A stretch of 64,000 nucleotides of DNA, taken from positions 1-64,000 of the forward strand of contig NZ_QTJR01000016.1 of assembly GCF_003382285.1 (NCBI RefSeq), in the 5' to 3' direction. Each line of letters opens with the position of its first letter. Within the stretch, counting starts at the first letter, position 1. The notes under the pieces were generated by a model. It searched no databases. It saw only the letters and a list, made by a program, of their open reading frames with translations, and had not been told where the DNA came from. Made by a program: the position numbers and the translations under genes. This document shows positions 27,183-35,449 of the stretch, in pieces. The DNA is from Lysobacter soli (GTDB taxonomy: Bacteria > Pseudomonadota > Gammaproteobacteria > Xanthomonadales > Xanthomonadaceae).

Positions 27183-28355
27183 TCAGCCGTCCGCCCGTTG
27201 CCAGACACGCTCCGCCGGGTCCAGTTCGGCCGTCTCCATCACGGGCCCACGCCAGCCGAAACCGCAGATCGCCAGGGCGCCCTGGTGGATCGGGTCGAGG
27301 CCGAAGGCCTGCTCCAGCTCGACCTCGTTGATCGCGCCGGTGATGAACGCGCCGAGTCCGGCGTCGGTCGCGGCCAGGTACAGCGTCTGCGAGAGGTGAC
27401 CGCCCTCTAACGCGATGACGCGATAGCCCTTCGCGTGGTGCCGGTATTTCCAGAAGGTCCGATCGAAACGCGGCGACAGCAGCACCACGACGTGCGCATC
27501 GGCGAACCAGTGTTGCTGCGCGACCATGTCCATCACGAACTCGCGCAGCGGTTTGGCCGGCGCCGGCAACGGTTCCAGCGCGTGTTCCTGCGACTGGTAG
27601 TGGTACAGGCCGGGCGCGACGCCGTCGACGTGCTGCACGATCAGGTAGCACTCCATCGGATGCAGGCCGCCGCCGGACGGCACGTTCTTCTTCAGGAACA
27701 CCGTGTCGTCGGTGACGCGCACTTCCGCCTGCGCGGCGAACACGCGTTGCAGCACCTGCGCGAACGTGTCGAACGGCAACGTGCGCGACGCATCGAAATT
27801 GCGGCAGGTCGCGCGGCGCGCGAGCAGGTCGTCGAACGAGGTCGGCGCGATGCGTGGAAGTCGCACGCGCGCGTCGTCGTCGGCTCGTCGTACGGCTTCC
27901 ACCGGCGGCGCACCGAGCACCTGCCGCATCGCGACCGCGGTTTCGGTGCCGCTGTCCTTCTGGTTCTGCACGGTGTCCACGCCGCTCCATCGCGTGAACG
28001 CATGCAATGTTGCGGCGAGCGGATGCCAGTACGTGCGACGCAGCGATTCGTCACGTTCGCGCATGTCGGCGTGTTCGGGCGCGTCGCTGATCACCAGCCC
28101 TTCGCGCAGCAGGCGCGCGAGCGTATCCGCGTCGGCCTCTATGGAATCGATCTCGATCCATTGACCGGGACTAAGCACGCCGAGCAGTTCGCGCTCGTCG
28201 CCATCGACCTCGACTTCCTGGCCCAGATGCGGCGCGAGCGCGAGCCAGCGCCGCTCGCGATTGAGCCCATCGCCGCCGGTCAACAGGAGGGAAAGATCGA
28301 ACTCGACCTGTTCCCGCGGCTCGAAATACACCACTCCACAACGACGGATGCGCAT
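27183..28355 (-). CDS. SagB-type FMN dehydrogenase, putative peptide maturation enzyme
   Basis: The 390-aa protein has a C-terminal nitroreductase-like domain (about residues 170-385). It shows an RRATCRNFD opening, the PSGGGLHPMECY signature and LEGGHLSQTLYLAATDAGLG, all typical of SagB/ThcOx oxidases that dehydrogenate azolines in RiPPs. The N-terminal 150 or so residues form a separate domain seen in a subgroup annotated, as I recall, as putative peptide maturation dehydrogenase (TIGR04511). It is divergent from four precursor-like peptide genes, 133 bp from the first. No YcaO/cyclodehydratase gene is present, so its substrate and reaction are open. Confidence 0.82.
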   Translation of the reverse strand: MRIRRCGVVYFEPREQVEFDLSLLLTGGDGLNRERRWLALAPHLGQEVEVDGDERELLGVLSPGQWIEIDSIEADADTLARLLREGLVISDAPEHADMRERDESLRRTYWHPLAATLHAFTRWSGVDTVQNQKDSGTETAVAMRQVLGAPPVEAVRRADDDARVRLPRIAPTSFDDLLARRATCRNFDASRTLPFDTFAQVLQRVFAAQAEVRVTDDTVFLKKNVPSGGGLHPMECYLIVQHVDGVAPGLYHYQSQEHALEPLPAPAKPLREFVMDMVAQQHWFADAHVVVLLSPRFDRTFWKYRHHAKGYRVIALEGGHLSQTLYLAATDAGLGAFITGAINEVELEQAFGLDPIHQGALAICGFGWRGPVMETAELDPAERVWQRADG

Positions 28356-28488
28356 GCCTGGGTCCCTGTTGGCGAAGCGGCTACTTTGCTTGCGGCCGTG
28401 CCAGTTGGGAAGTAGGTTGGCGTGCCGGCGCGGGGATCGCCCGGGTCGCCGGCCAATGCCAAGCAGTCACTCAACGGAAGGAAAGGAC

Positions 28489-28842
28489 ATGCAAGCGATA
28501 TTGACCGAACAGGAAGTACGGACGGAGACGTCCGGCAAGGCGCGCACCGTGCCGATGAGCCGGCCGGCGGCGATCAAGCTAGTAGATCTGCTCGCAACCA
28601 GCGACGAATTCCGCGACGTCTTCATGCGCGATGCGCGCATGGCGCTGGAGACCTGGCAGTTCGATCAGGACACGATCGATTGGTTCTGGTGGGATTGCAA
28701 GATGGGGATCAATCAGCTTGCCTCGAAGGAAGTCATCGCCGAAGCGCGCGATGAAATCGTGTCAATGCTGATGGCTGGCTTGAACCAGACCACGCCTGAT
28801 CTGAATGCCAAGTCAGCGGCCCAGCGTCATCGGGCGATTTAG
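28489..28842 (+). CDS. Putative RiPP precursor peptide A (NHLP-related)
   Basis: This 117-aa peptide starts at the ATG at 28489 after a GGAAAGGA ribosome site. It has a variable N-terminus, a helical leader-like block (AIKLVDLLATSDEFRDVFMR, then DARMALE), and a Trp-rich patch WFWWDCKMG with the only cysteine, Cys70. LASKEVIAEAR and a final helix follow, ending GLNQTTPDL. The FR..F..D.R.ALE block resembles nitrile-hydratase-type leaders. It is the first of three tandem near-copies, divergent from the SagB-like dehydrogenase. There is no Gly-Gly cleavage site, so where a core would be released is unknown. Confidence 0.75.
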   Translation: MQAILTEQEVRTETSGKARTVPMSRPAAIKLVDLLATSDEFRDVFMRDARMALETWQFDQDTIDWFWWDCKMGINQLASKEVIAEARDEIVSMLMAGLNQTTPDLNAKSAAQRHRAI

Positions 28843-28947
28843 CGCAGGGGCTCTTGCTTCGTTGCGCAAATCTGCGAGACCGTACGGGGGTGATGCCGAT
28901 GCTCGCTCCTCGCTAACGGCGACATTAACCCAAGGAGGAGGAATGAC

Positions 28948-29298
28948 ATGCAAGCTACTGCGATCGATTTGAAAGAAGACAAGAGCTCCGGCAAGCCCCG
29001 CACCGTGCCGATGAGCCGGACGGCGGCGATCAAGCTGGTGGATCTGCTCGCAACCAGCGACGAGTTCCGCGACGTCTTCATGCGCGATGCGCGCATGGCG
29101 CTGGAAACCTGGCAGTTCGACCAAGACACCATCGACTGGTTCTGGTGGGACTGCAAGATGGGCATCAACCAGTTGGCTTCGAAGGAGGTCATCTCCGAGG
29201 CGCGGGGGGAGATCATCTCGATGCTTATGAGTAAGTTGGATCAGACCGTACCCAATCTGGACAGCGGACTGGAAAGCCAGCGCCGCCTTCGCCAGTGA
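28948..29298 (+). CDS. Putative RiPP precursor peptide B (NHLP-related)
   Basis: The 116-aa product has a very strong AAGGAGGAGG ribosome site and the same layout as peptide A. Over a 77-residue stretch (RTVPMSR to SMLM) 73 positions are identical to A, and the codons are also nearly the same, so this is a recent tandem duplication. The single cysteine is Cys69 in FWWDCKMG. The first 17 and last 20 residues differ more. That is the reverse of classical RiPPs, where leaders are conserved and cores vary. Confidence 0.75.
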   Translation: MQATAIDLKEDKSSGKPRTVPMSRTAAIKLVDLLATSDEFRDVFMRDARMALETWQFDQDTIDWFWWDCKMGINQLASKEVISEARGEIISMLMSKLDQTVPNLDSGLESQRRLRQ

Positions 29299-29397
29299 AG
29301 AGACGTCCTCGCCGCTGGTGAAACGGCGGCCCGCTCTGTGCGCTGGCGATCGAACGCACAAGCGTCCCCAAGTGCTCACGCAAAGGAAGAGAACGAG

Positions 29398-29748
29398 ATG
29401 CGAGCGATAGCCGTTGAACAGAACATGCGGAAGGAAACTTCCGGACAATCCCGCACCATGCCAATGAGCCGTCAGGCTGCCATCAAGCTCATTGACCTGC
29501 TGGCGACGAGTGACGAGTTCCGCGCTGTCTTCATCCGCGATCCGCGCACGGCTTTGGAAACCTGGCAGTTCGACGATGAAACCATCCGCGGCTCCTGGTG
29601 GGAGTGCACCATGGGCATCACACAACTGGCACACAAGGAAGTCATCTCCGCCGCCAAGGAGGAAATCCTTTCCATGTTGTTGGCGGGCCTCGATCAGACT
29701 ACCCCCCAGTTGGACAGCGGTCTGAAGAGCCGTCGCCTCAAGCAATAG
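29398..29748 (+). CDS. Putative RiPP precursor peptide C (NHLP-related)
   Basis: The 116-aa product is a more diverged copy of A and B. The leader-like block reads AIKLIDLLATSDEFRAVF then IRDPRTALETWQF, and its single cysteine is Cys70 in WWECTMGITQLAHKE. Before the cysteine the patch IDWFWWD of A/B becomes IRGSWWE, keeping the Trp pair. The C-terminus ends GLDQTTPQLDSGLKSRRLKQ. An AAAGGAAGAG ribosome site precedes the ATG. It is the last of the tandem three; a strong hairpin follows. Confidence 0.75.
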   Translation: MRAIAVEQNMRKETSGQSRTMPMSRQAAIKLIDLLATSDEFRAVFIRDPRTALETWQFDDETIRGSWWECTMGITQLAHKEVISAAKEEILSMLLAGLDQTTPQLDSGLKSRRLKQ

Positions 29749-29780
29749 CCGGTCGAAATGTCTGCCGACATGAGCCCCTC

Positions 29781-29806
29781 GCCCCCGCCGCGAAGGTGGC
29801 GGGGGC
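29781..29806 (+). terminator. Hairpin between peptide genes C and D
   Basis: GCCCCCGCC (29781-29789) and GGCGGGGGC (29798-29806) form a perfect 9-bp stem over an 8-base loop. There is no T run afterwards, so it could be a partial terminator or an RNA-stability element that sets the levels of peptides A-C against D. Confidence 0.45.
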
Positions 29807-29827
29807 CTGCCGACCGCCGACGCGCGG

Positions 29828-29857
29828 TTGTGACAGCAAGCACATACCGGTTAGATT
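29828..29857 (+). promoter_or_regulatory. Candidate promoter of peptide gene D
   Basis: A -35-like TTGTGA (29828-29833) is followed after 18 bases by TAGATT (29852-29857); the overlapping TTAGAT gives a 17-base spacer. It lies after the hairpin and about 47 bases before the ATG of peptide D, suggesting separate transcription. The matches are moderate. Confidence 0.4.
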
Positions 29858-29903
29858 TTGCCGGATTGGCCCGCAACGGGCTCTTTGACGGGGAAGATTG
29901 GGG

Positions 29904-30251
29904 ATGAACAAGCCGCTGACCGCACCGCTGGACCCGGCCCTGGCCGACCGGCTTCTGGACCTTCTGAGTACCGACGACCTGTTCCGCGAGCGCTTCCAGC
30001 GCGATCACCTCGCCGCACTGCGCACGATCGGCTACGAGCCGCCGGCGCCGGGGCAGATGACGGCTAGCGGTGAAGTGTCGCCCCTGGTCGCGATGGAGCC
30101 TTTCCGCGACTGCCGCGTGCAGGACCTCGCGTCGAAGGAAGACATTGCCGCCGCACGGGCGGAGATAAAGGCCATGCTGACGCAGGGCCTGGCGCAGACG
30201 ACGCCGAAGCTGGACGCGCGCAACGAAGCTGCGCTCTACCGCCTGAAGTGA
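29904..30251 (+). CDS. Putative RiPP precursor peptide D, divergent family member
   Basis: The 115-aa product keeps the family plan: a leader-like helix (ADRLLDLLSTDDLFRERFQR, then DHLAALRTIGYE) and a single cysteine at position 70 in PFRDCRVQDLASKED. The final helix ends GLAQTTPKLD. It lacks the Trp-rich patch before the cysteine and instead has a Pro/Gly/Ser-rich stretch (EPPAPGQMTASGE). The in-frame TTG at 29898 is less likely than the ATG at 29904. The position of the cysteine and the LASKE motif shared with A-C indicate common ancestry. It converges on the cyclase-like gene with a 37-bp gap. Confidence 0.75.
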   Translation: MNKPLTAPLDPALADRLLDLLSTDDLFRERFQRDHLAALRTIGYEPPAPGQMTASGEVSPLVAMEPFRDCRVQDLASKEDIAAARAEIKAMLTQGLAQTTPKLDARNEAALYRLK

Positions 30252-30288
30252 GTCGCGGCACGGCCGGATGCTGCCGGTCCTCCTCGCA

Positions 30289-32772
30289 TCACGCCGACGC
30301 TGGCGTGATGCGACTGTCCATGACGTTGAGCGCCTGCAGGCAGTTACTGCACTCCAGTTCGACGTATGCCTGCCCGCGGCGCGCCTGGAGCCACTTCGCT
30401 TGTTCCTGGGCAGCATCCACATCGCCGGCATCGCGATATGCGTGGTAGAGCGCGACGCGCGTCTGGTAGCGCTCACGCCCGTTGAGATGAGGCAACAACT
30501 CGTTGATTGCATCGCGGGGCTTGCCAGCGATCCGGAGCTTCTGCGCCTTCACCACCGAACGGAATTCCGCGACGCTGGGCGCTGAAGCCAAGGCTTCGTC
30601 CGAACTCAATTCCGCTTCGACCCGATCGGCGACACGTCCGTCGCCCAGCCGCAGCGCAATCAGTCCGGCCGCCACTGCGACCTCGGCATCGTCCTGCGCG
30701 TCCGGCGTCACGCCTGCGCCGGCCTTGAGCGCCGCCAGCGCCTGATCGGCTGCCGCGCGCGCGTGCGCTAGGGCCGCCTCGGTATTGCCACTGCCCCATT
30801 CGGCCACGGCCAGGGGGAGCAGAAACGATCGGCTGTCCAAGCCACCGGCCTTTTTGGCGAGCGTGAAGCCTGCTGATGCGTACTGACGCGCCTGGTCCCA
30901 TTTGCCCTGGTCGATCGCGACGGACGTCCGCTCCAGGAACCCATGTCGATCGTCCAGCGGTACCTTGGCCAGGTAATTCCATGCAGACGCGAAGTCCCGC
31001 CGCGATGCATCAACCACGGCGCGGCGACGCAATGAGCTTTCGTATCCGCGACTGATCGCATGGTCGAAGGCCTTCGCCGCCGCCGGGAGATCGCCGACCG
31101 CCAGTTGCGCGCGACCGAGCGTGTCGTAGTCGATCGAAGGCGTGGCGTTCTGCGGAACCAGGGCGGCCGTCGCGAACTGGATCGCTTCGTTGAAGCGGTT
31201 GTCGGTGAACGTCCATATGGCCGCGTTGCTCTGCGCCGCCTCATGGTCGGGATACAGCTTCGCCAGATTCAACCACTTGTCCGTCGCGCGTGCAGGTTCG
31301 TCGAATCTGGCAACCCACGCGTCGAGATACATGGCTTCCCTCGGCGCGAGCCGCGACCGCACCTCCTGTGCGCGCCTGAGTGCGGCGACACCGGCTGGAG
31401 CATCGACGTAGGCGTTGTGAACACGCATCTGGCCTATCCAACTCAAGGCGAACTGTGGGTCCAGGTCCGTGGCTTGCTTGTATAGCTCAAGCGCCTGGGC
31501 GAAGTCGCGCTTGGCATACAGTCCCTGCGCCAGGGCGTACGCGCGCAGGGCGTCCAGGTTGGAGGTGGTCACCTGCGGCAGCGGCTTGGAATCACGCTCT
31601 ATTGTCTTGACGGTCTCGCCCAGTTTTTCGCGCAGTCGCGCCGTGACGGTATCGATCGACTCCAGCGCCGATGACAGGTCCGGCCCGTCCGCGGCCTCCG
31701 ACAGCACGGTGGTTTGGCTGTGCGGATCGATGATCTCGGCGCTCACGCGCACCTTGCCGCCGACTTCGGCCACGGTCGGCAGGATCACCGCACGCGCTCC
31801 ATCACGCAGCGCGATTTCCGACGCGATGGCGCGGTCGAGGATGGTGTCGGGCTTGAGCTGCATGCGCGCGAGCGTGTCGCGTGCCTTCAGGTCGCTCAGC
31901 ACGTTGACGTAGCGCGACTGCTCCAGGCTGATGCGGAATGCCTGTTCGAGCGAGTCGTCGAGCACGCTCTGGCCGGTGAGGTTGCGAAGGTCGGCGACGA
32001 CGACCCAGTCGCGCTGGTTGAAGGCGATCGCCGGCGCCGGGCGCGTGGCGAACCAGACGCCCACGCCGATGCCGGCGATGATCGCGGCCTCGGCGGCGAG
32101 CGCGGCGGGGCGACGCCACAGCGGCAGGTCGCGCCAGGCCTTGGGCGTGTTCGGCGGCATGCGCAGCGGCGCAATGCCGGGTTCGCCGACCTCGTAGATC
32201 TGCTGGCCGTCGGGCACGCCCTTGAAGCGCCAGCGGCCGTGCGATTTCCACAGCAGGTGCTGGCCGCGTTCGCCCAGTTCGCGCGCGGCGCGATGCGCCA
32301 GCGGTTCGGCGACCGCCGACAGCAGGATCTGCCCCGGGCGCGCCATCGCCATCAGGCGCGCGGCCATGGGCTTGGCGAGGCCTTCGACTTCGAGCGGCTT
32401 GGCGCCGACCTGCACCGCTTCGTCGCTGTTGCGCCAGGTGAGCACTTCGCCGACATGCAGGCCAGCGCGCGCGCGCAGTTCGAGCCGGCGCGCGTCGCCC
32501 ATCTCGCGCAGTTCGCGCACGTAGTCGAGCGCGAAGCCCAGGCCGTCGATGGGGCGTTCGAACAGCAGCAGCAGGCCGTCGGACCGGTCGATCAACCGGC
32601 CGCGCCAGCGCTGCTGCAGATCCAGCACCAGTCGATCGTGGTCGCGGAACAGCGTGGCCGCCTGCACGTCGCCGATGCGCTCGACCAGCGTGGTCGAATC
32701 GCACAGGTCGGTCAGCAGCAGCGTGCGCAGCTGTGGCGCTTCGATCGAGGGGCGATGGGTCATCTCGTTCAT
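30289..32772 (-). CDS. Class III cyclase-homology, transmembrane, TPR protein of the peptide modification locus
   Basis: The 827-aa protein has an N-terminal class III nucleotide cyclase-homology domain (residues 14-195), a membrane helix at 222-243, and a region like the CadC/TolB-type periplasmic module. Its C-terminal half consists of TPR-like helical repeats. Metal-binding aspartates are present (Asp22 in TDLCDST, Asp65 in SDG). The usual G..VN.AARL motif reads GLAKPMAARL (131-140), so the transition-state Asn is Pro135 while Arg139 remains. Activity is therefore doubtful. As I recall, this architecture is annotated as putative peptide modification system cyclase (TIGR04510) and co-occurs with such peptides and the SagB-like gene. 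Confidence 0.8.
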   Translation of the reverse strand: MNEMTHRPSIEAPQLRTLLLTDLCDSTTLVERIGDVQAATLFRDHDRLVLDLQQRWRGRLIDRSDGLLLLFERPIDGLGFALDYVRELREMGDARRLELRARAGLHVGEVLTWRNSDEAVQVGAKPLEVEGLAKPMAARLMAMARPGQILLSAVAEPLAHRAARELGERGQHLLWKSHGRWRFKGVPDGQQIYEVGEPGIAPLRMPPNTPKAWRDLPLWRRPAALAAEAAIIAGIGVGVWFATRPAPAIAFNQRDWVVVADLRNLTGQSVLDDSLEQAFRISLEQSRYVNVLSDLKARDTLARMQLKPDTILDRAIASEIALRDGARAVILPTVAEVGGKVRVSAEIIDPHSQTTVLSEAADGPDLSSALESIDTVTARLREKLGETVKTIERDSKPLPQVTTSNLDALRAYALAQGLYAKRDFAQALELYKQATDLDPQFALSWIGQMRVHNAYVDAPAGVAALRRAQEVRSRLAPREAMYLDAWVARFDEPARATDKWLNLAKLYPDHEAAQSNAAIWTFTDNRFNEAIQFATAALVPQNATPSIDYDTLGRAQLAVGDLPAAAKAFDHAISRGYESSLRRRAVVDASRRDFASAWNYLAKVPLDDRHGFLERTSVAIDQGKWDQARQYASAGFTLAKKAGGLDSRSFLLPLAVAEWGSGNTEAALAHARAAADQALAALKAGAGVTPDAQDDAEVAVAAGLIALRLGDGRVADRVEAELSSDEALASAPSVAEFRSVVKAQKLRIAGKPRDAINELLPHLNGRERYQTRVALYHAYRDAGDVDAAQEQAKWLQARRGQAYVELECSNCLQALNVMDSRITPASA

Positions 32773-32794
32773 CGCGTCCTTCCGCTCCGTCGGC

Positions 32795-33847
32795 TCAGGC
32801 CGAAGTCAGTTCCATGTCGTGCCAGTGCACGCGGTTGCCGCCCAGGCGCTTGGCCTGGTACAGCGCCGCGTCGGCGTGGGCGTATCCATCGTTCCAGTCG
32901 CGAGCGGGGTCGATGAGGCAGGCACCGACGCTCAGCGGGCACATCAGCGGCGTGCCGTGCGACATCTGCATCAGGCCCTGCGCGGTGGAGACGATGAAGT
33001 CGCCGAAGCGCATCACCTCCTCGCGCTGGTCCGACACCACCAGCAGGCAGAACTCGTCGCCGCCGATGCGGCAGGCGAGATCCTCGGGCCCTGCGACCGA
33101 GCGCAGGATGTTCGCCACGCCCTGCAGCACGCGATCGCCGATGAGATGGCCGTGGTCGTCGTTGACCTGCTTGAAGCGGTCGCAGTCCACCAGCAGCAGC
33201 CCCATGCTGCGCTGGGCGCCCTGTTCGCGACGTTCCTGCAGGTGCAGCGTGAGGCCGCGACGGTTGTACAAACGCGTGAGTTCGTCCGTGCGGACGAGCT
33301 CTTCGGTCTGGTTGAGCTGGTGCGTCGCGGCGTACAGGCTGTCGAGCGCGGACTGCAGTTCTTCGTTGCGACGACGCAGGCGGCGGATCAGGCTCTGCTC
33401 GTTCAGCACCACGCGCAGGATCGCGCGGCGCAGGAAATACGACACCAGCCCCGGGTCGCGATCGACCAGACGCTGGAATTCCTCGTGGCGCAGTTCGATC
33501 AGCAGGCCGTCGCTGGCGGCCACGGCGTCGGCGCTCCGGACGTGGTCGCCGATGAGCAGGCCGAGTTCGCCGAAGAATTCGCTGGGGCCCAGGCGCTTGC
33601 CGACGAGGTCGTCGCCGAAATCCAGGTCCACCACGCCGCGGGCGATGACGAACATCGTCGTGCCCAGCTCACCCCGGCGGAACAGCAACTGGCCGGCTTC
33701 GACACGGCGCGGGCGACCCAGTTCGGCGAACAGCTCGTATTCCGCTTCGGTGAGCACCGCCGTCGCCACGTCCGCAGGCGCCGAGCCGTACTTGCCGGAG
33801 TTGATGGAATCGCGCGTCCGGAGAGACGCCGCGCTGTCACGAGTCAT
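32795..33847 (-). CDS. Diguanylate cyclase with N-terminal cyclic-nucleotide-binding domain
   Basis: From the ATG at 33847 the product is 350 aa. Residues 30-140 form a cNMP-binding domain whose phosphate cassette reads FGEL (92-95) and RSA (104-106), as in CRP-like cAMP binders. A coiled-coil linker (145-185) leads to a GGDEF domain with an intact GGDEF at 262-266, so it should make cyclic di-GMP. An RxxD inhibitory site is not evident. It is cytoplasmic. It lies 22 bp downstream... of the cyclase-homology gene's start on the same strand, that is, just upstream in transcription, so they may form one transcript. Confidence 0.85.
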   Translation of the reverse strand: MTRDSAASLRTRDSINSGKYGSAPADVATAVLTEAEYELFAELGRPRRVEAGQLLFRRGELGTTMFVIARGVVDLDFGDDLVGKRLGPSEFFGELGLLIGDHVRSADAVAASDGLLIELRHEEFQRLVDRDPGLVSYFLRRAILRVVLNEQSLIRRLRRRNEELQSALDSLYAATHQLNQTEELVRTDELTRLYNRRGLTLHLQERREQGAQRSMGLLLVDCDRFKQVNDDHGHLIGDRVLQGVANILRSVAGPEDLACRIGGDEFCLLVVSDQREEVMRFGDFIVSTAQGLMQMSHGTPLMCPLSVGACLIDPARDWNDGYAHADAALYQAKRLGGNRVHWHDMELTSA

Positions 33848-33977
33848 CCAACGAGGGCCCAGTCCCTGGGGAGGCTGGAGAATAGCACCGGAATCCAGTG
33901 TGAAACGGACTGGGCCGCCGGGACCGGACGCGTGGGCCTGAATGCGCTGTAGTGCGGGGTCGACCCCTGTCTTGAAG

Positions 33978-34069
33978 CCCTCTCCCGCTCGCGGGAGAGG
34001 GGTTGGGGTGAGGGCGACGCCCGCCCTCATCCGCCCTGCGGGCACCTTCTCCCGCGTGCGGGAGAAGGG
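33978..34069. repeat. Pair of REP-like palindromes between the GGDEF gene and aceA
   Basis: CTCTCCCGC (33980-33988) and GCGGGAGAG (33991-33999) form one stem, followed by GGTTGGGGTGAGGG. A second, inverted unit has CCTTCTCCCGC (34045-34055) pairing with GCGGGAGAAGG (34058-34068), preceded by CCCTCATCCGCC. This head-to-head layout is typical of REP/REPIN-like doublets. It sits 12 bp after the aceA stop and could end its transcription. Confidence 0.75.
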
Positions 34070-34081
34070 AAGCGTCAGGCC

Positions 34082-35383
34082 TTACGCCGCCGCGGCCCGC
34101 TTCTCGTGGAACTGCTCTTCCTCGGTCGAACCCTTCAGCGCGACGGTCGAGGACTGTCCGCCCTGGATGGTCTGCGTCACCGCATCGAAGTAGCCGGTGC
34201 CGACCTCGCGCTGGTGCTTCACCGCGGTGAAGCCCTTCTCGGCGGCGGCGAACTCCGCTTCCTGCAGCTCGACGAAGGCGCTCATCTGGCGGCGCGCGTA
34301 GCCGTGCGCCAGGTTGAACATGCCGTAGTTCAGGCTGTGGAAGCCGGCCAGCGTGATGAACTGGAACTTGTAGCCGTAGGACGCGATTTCCTTCTGGAAC
34401 TTGGCGATCGTCGCGTCGTCCAGGTTCTTCTTCCAGTTGAAGCTCGGCGAACAGTTGTAGGCCAGCAGCTTGCCCGGGAACTGCGCGTGGATCGCCTCGG
34501 CGAACTTGCGGGCGAACTCCAGGTCCGGCTTGCCGGTCTCGCACCACACCAGGTCGGCGTACGGCGCGTAGGCGAGGCCGCGGCTGATCGCCTGGTCCAG
34601 GCCCTTGTTCGTCTTGTAGAAGCCCTCGACGGTGCGCTCGCCGGTGCAGAAGGGCTTGTCGTTGTCGTCGATGTCGGAGGTGATGAGGTCGGCGGCTTCG
34701 GCGTCGGTGCGGGCGACGATCAGGGTCGGCACGCCCATGACGTCGGCGGCCAGGCGCGCGGCGACCAGCTTTTCCACCGCCTCTCGCGTGGGCACCAGCA
34801 CCTTGCCGCCCATGTGGCCGCACTTCTTCACGCTGGCGAGCTGGTCTTCGAAGTGGACGCCCGCGGCGCCGGCCTCGATCATGCCCTTCATCAGTTCGAA
34901 CGCATTGAGCACGCCGCCGAAACCGGCTTCGGCGTCGGCCACGATCGGCTGCAGGAAGTCGACGTCGCCCGTGCCTTCGGCGCACTGGATCTGGTCGGCG
35001 CGCAGCAGCGTGTTGTTGATGCGGCGCACGACCTGCGGCACGGAATTGGCCGGATACAGCGACTGGTCGGGGTACATCTCGCCGGCGATGTTCGCGTCGG
35101 CCGCGACCTGCCAGCCCGATAGATAGATCGCCTTCAGCCCGGCCTTCACCTGCTGCATCGCCTGGTTGCCGGTGAGCGCGCCGAGCGCGTTGACGAACGG
35201 CTCGCTTTGCAGCGAATTCCACAGCTTCTCCGCGCCGAGCTTGGCGATCGAATGCTCGACCTGCACCGTGCCGCGCAGGCGCACGACGTCCTGCGGGCAG
35301 TACGGACGCGTGATGCCGGCCCAGCGCGGGTTGGTCGCCCAGTCGTGGCGGAGTTGTTCGGCGGTCTGCAGCGTGGTGCTCAT
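34082..35383 (-). CDS. aceA: Isocitrate lyase
   Basis: It splits isocitrate into succinate and glyoxylate, the first step of the glyoxylate bypass for growth on acetate or fatty acids. The 433-aa enzyme has the signature KKCGHMGG with the catalytic Cys near residue 195, the [11 protein letters not shown] segment, and [10 protein letters not shown]. The length matches the short bacterial form. An AAAGGAAC ribosome site precedes the ATG. It lies 66 bp downstream of aceB on the same strand, giving an aceBA operon. Confidence 0.97.
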   Translation of the reverse strand: MSTTLQTAEQLRHDWATNPRWAGITRPYCPQDVVRLRGTVQVEHSIAKLGAEKLWNSLQSEPFVNALGALTGNQAMQQVKAGLKAIYLSGWQVAADANIAGEMYPDQSLYPANSVPQVVRRINNTLLRADQIQCAEGTGDVDFLQPIVADAEAGFGGVLNAFELMKGMIEAGAAGVHFEDQLASVKKCGHMGGKVLVPTREAVEKLVAARLAADVMGVPTLIVARTDAEAADLITSDIDDNDKPFCTGERTVEGFYKTNKGLDQAISRGLAYAPYADLVWCETGKPDLEFARKFAEAIHAQFPGKLLAYNCSPSFNWKKNLDDATIAKFQKEIASYGYKFQFITLAGFHSLNYGMFNLAHGYARRQMSAFVELQEAEFAAAEKGFTAVKHQREVGTGYFDAVTQTIQGGQSSTVALKGSTEEEQFHEKRAAAA

Positions 35384-35449
35384 GGCGGTGTTCCTTTCGG
35401 TATCGATGATGGAAAAGCGGAACAGCTCAGGCGTGTTGCGAATGAGGAG

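Noticed and set aside
28489-30251. Calling the peptides lanthipeptide or classical thiazole (TOMM) precursors
   Set aside because: They have one Cys each, no Ser/Thr/Cys-rich tail and no lanthionine synthetase or YcaO gene nearby.
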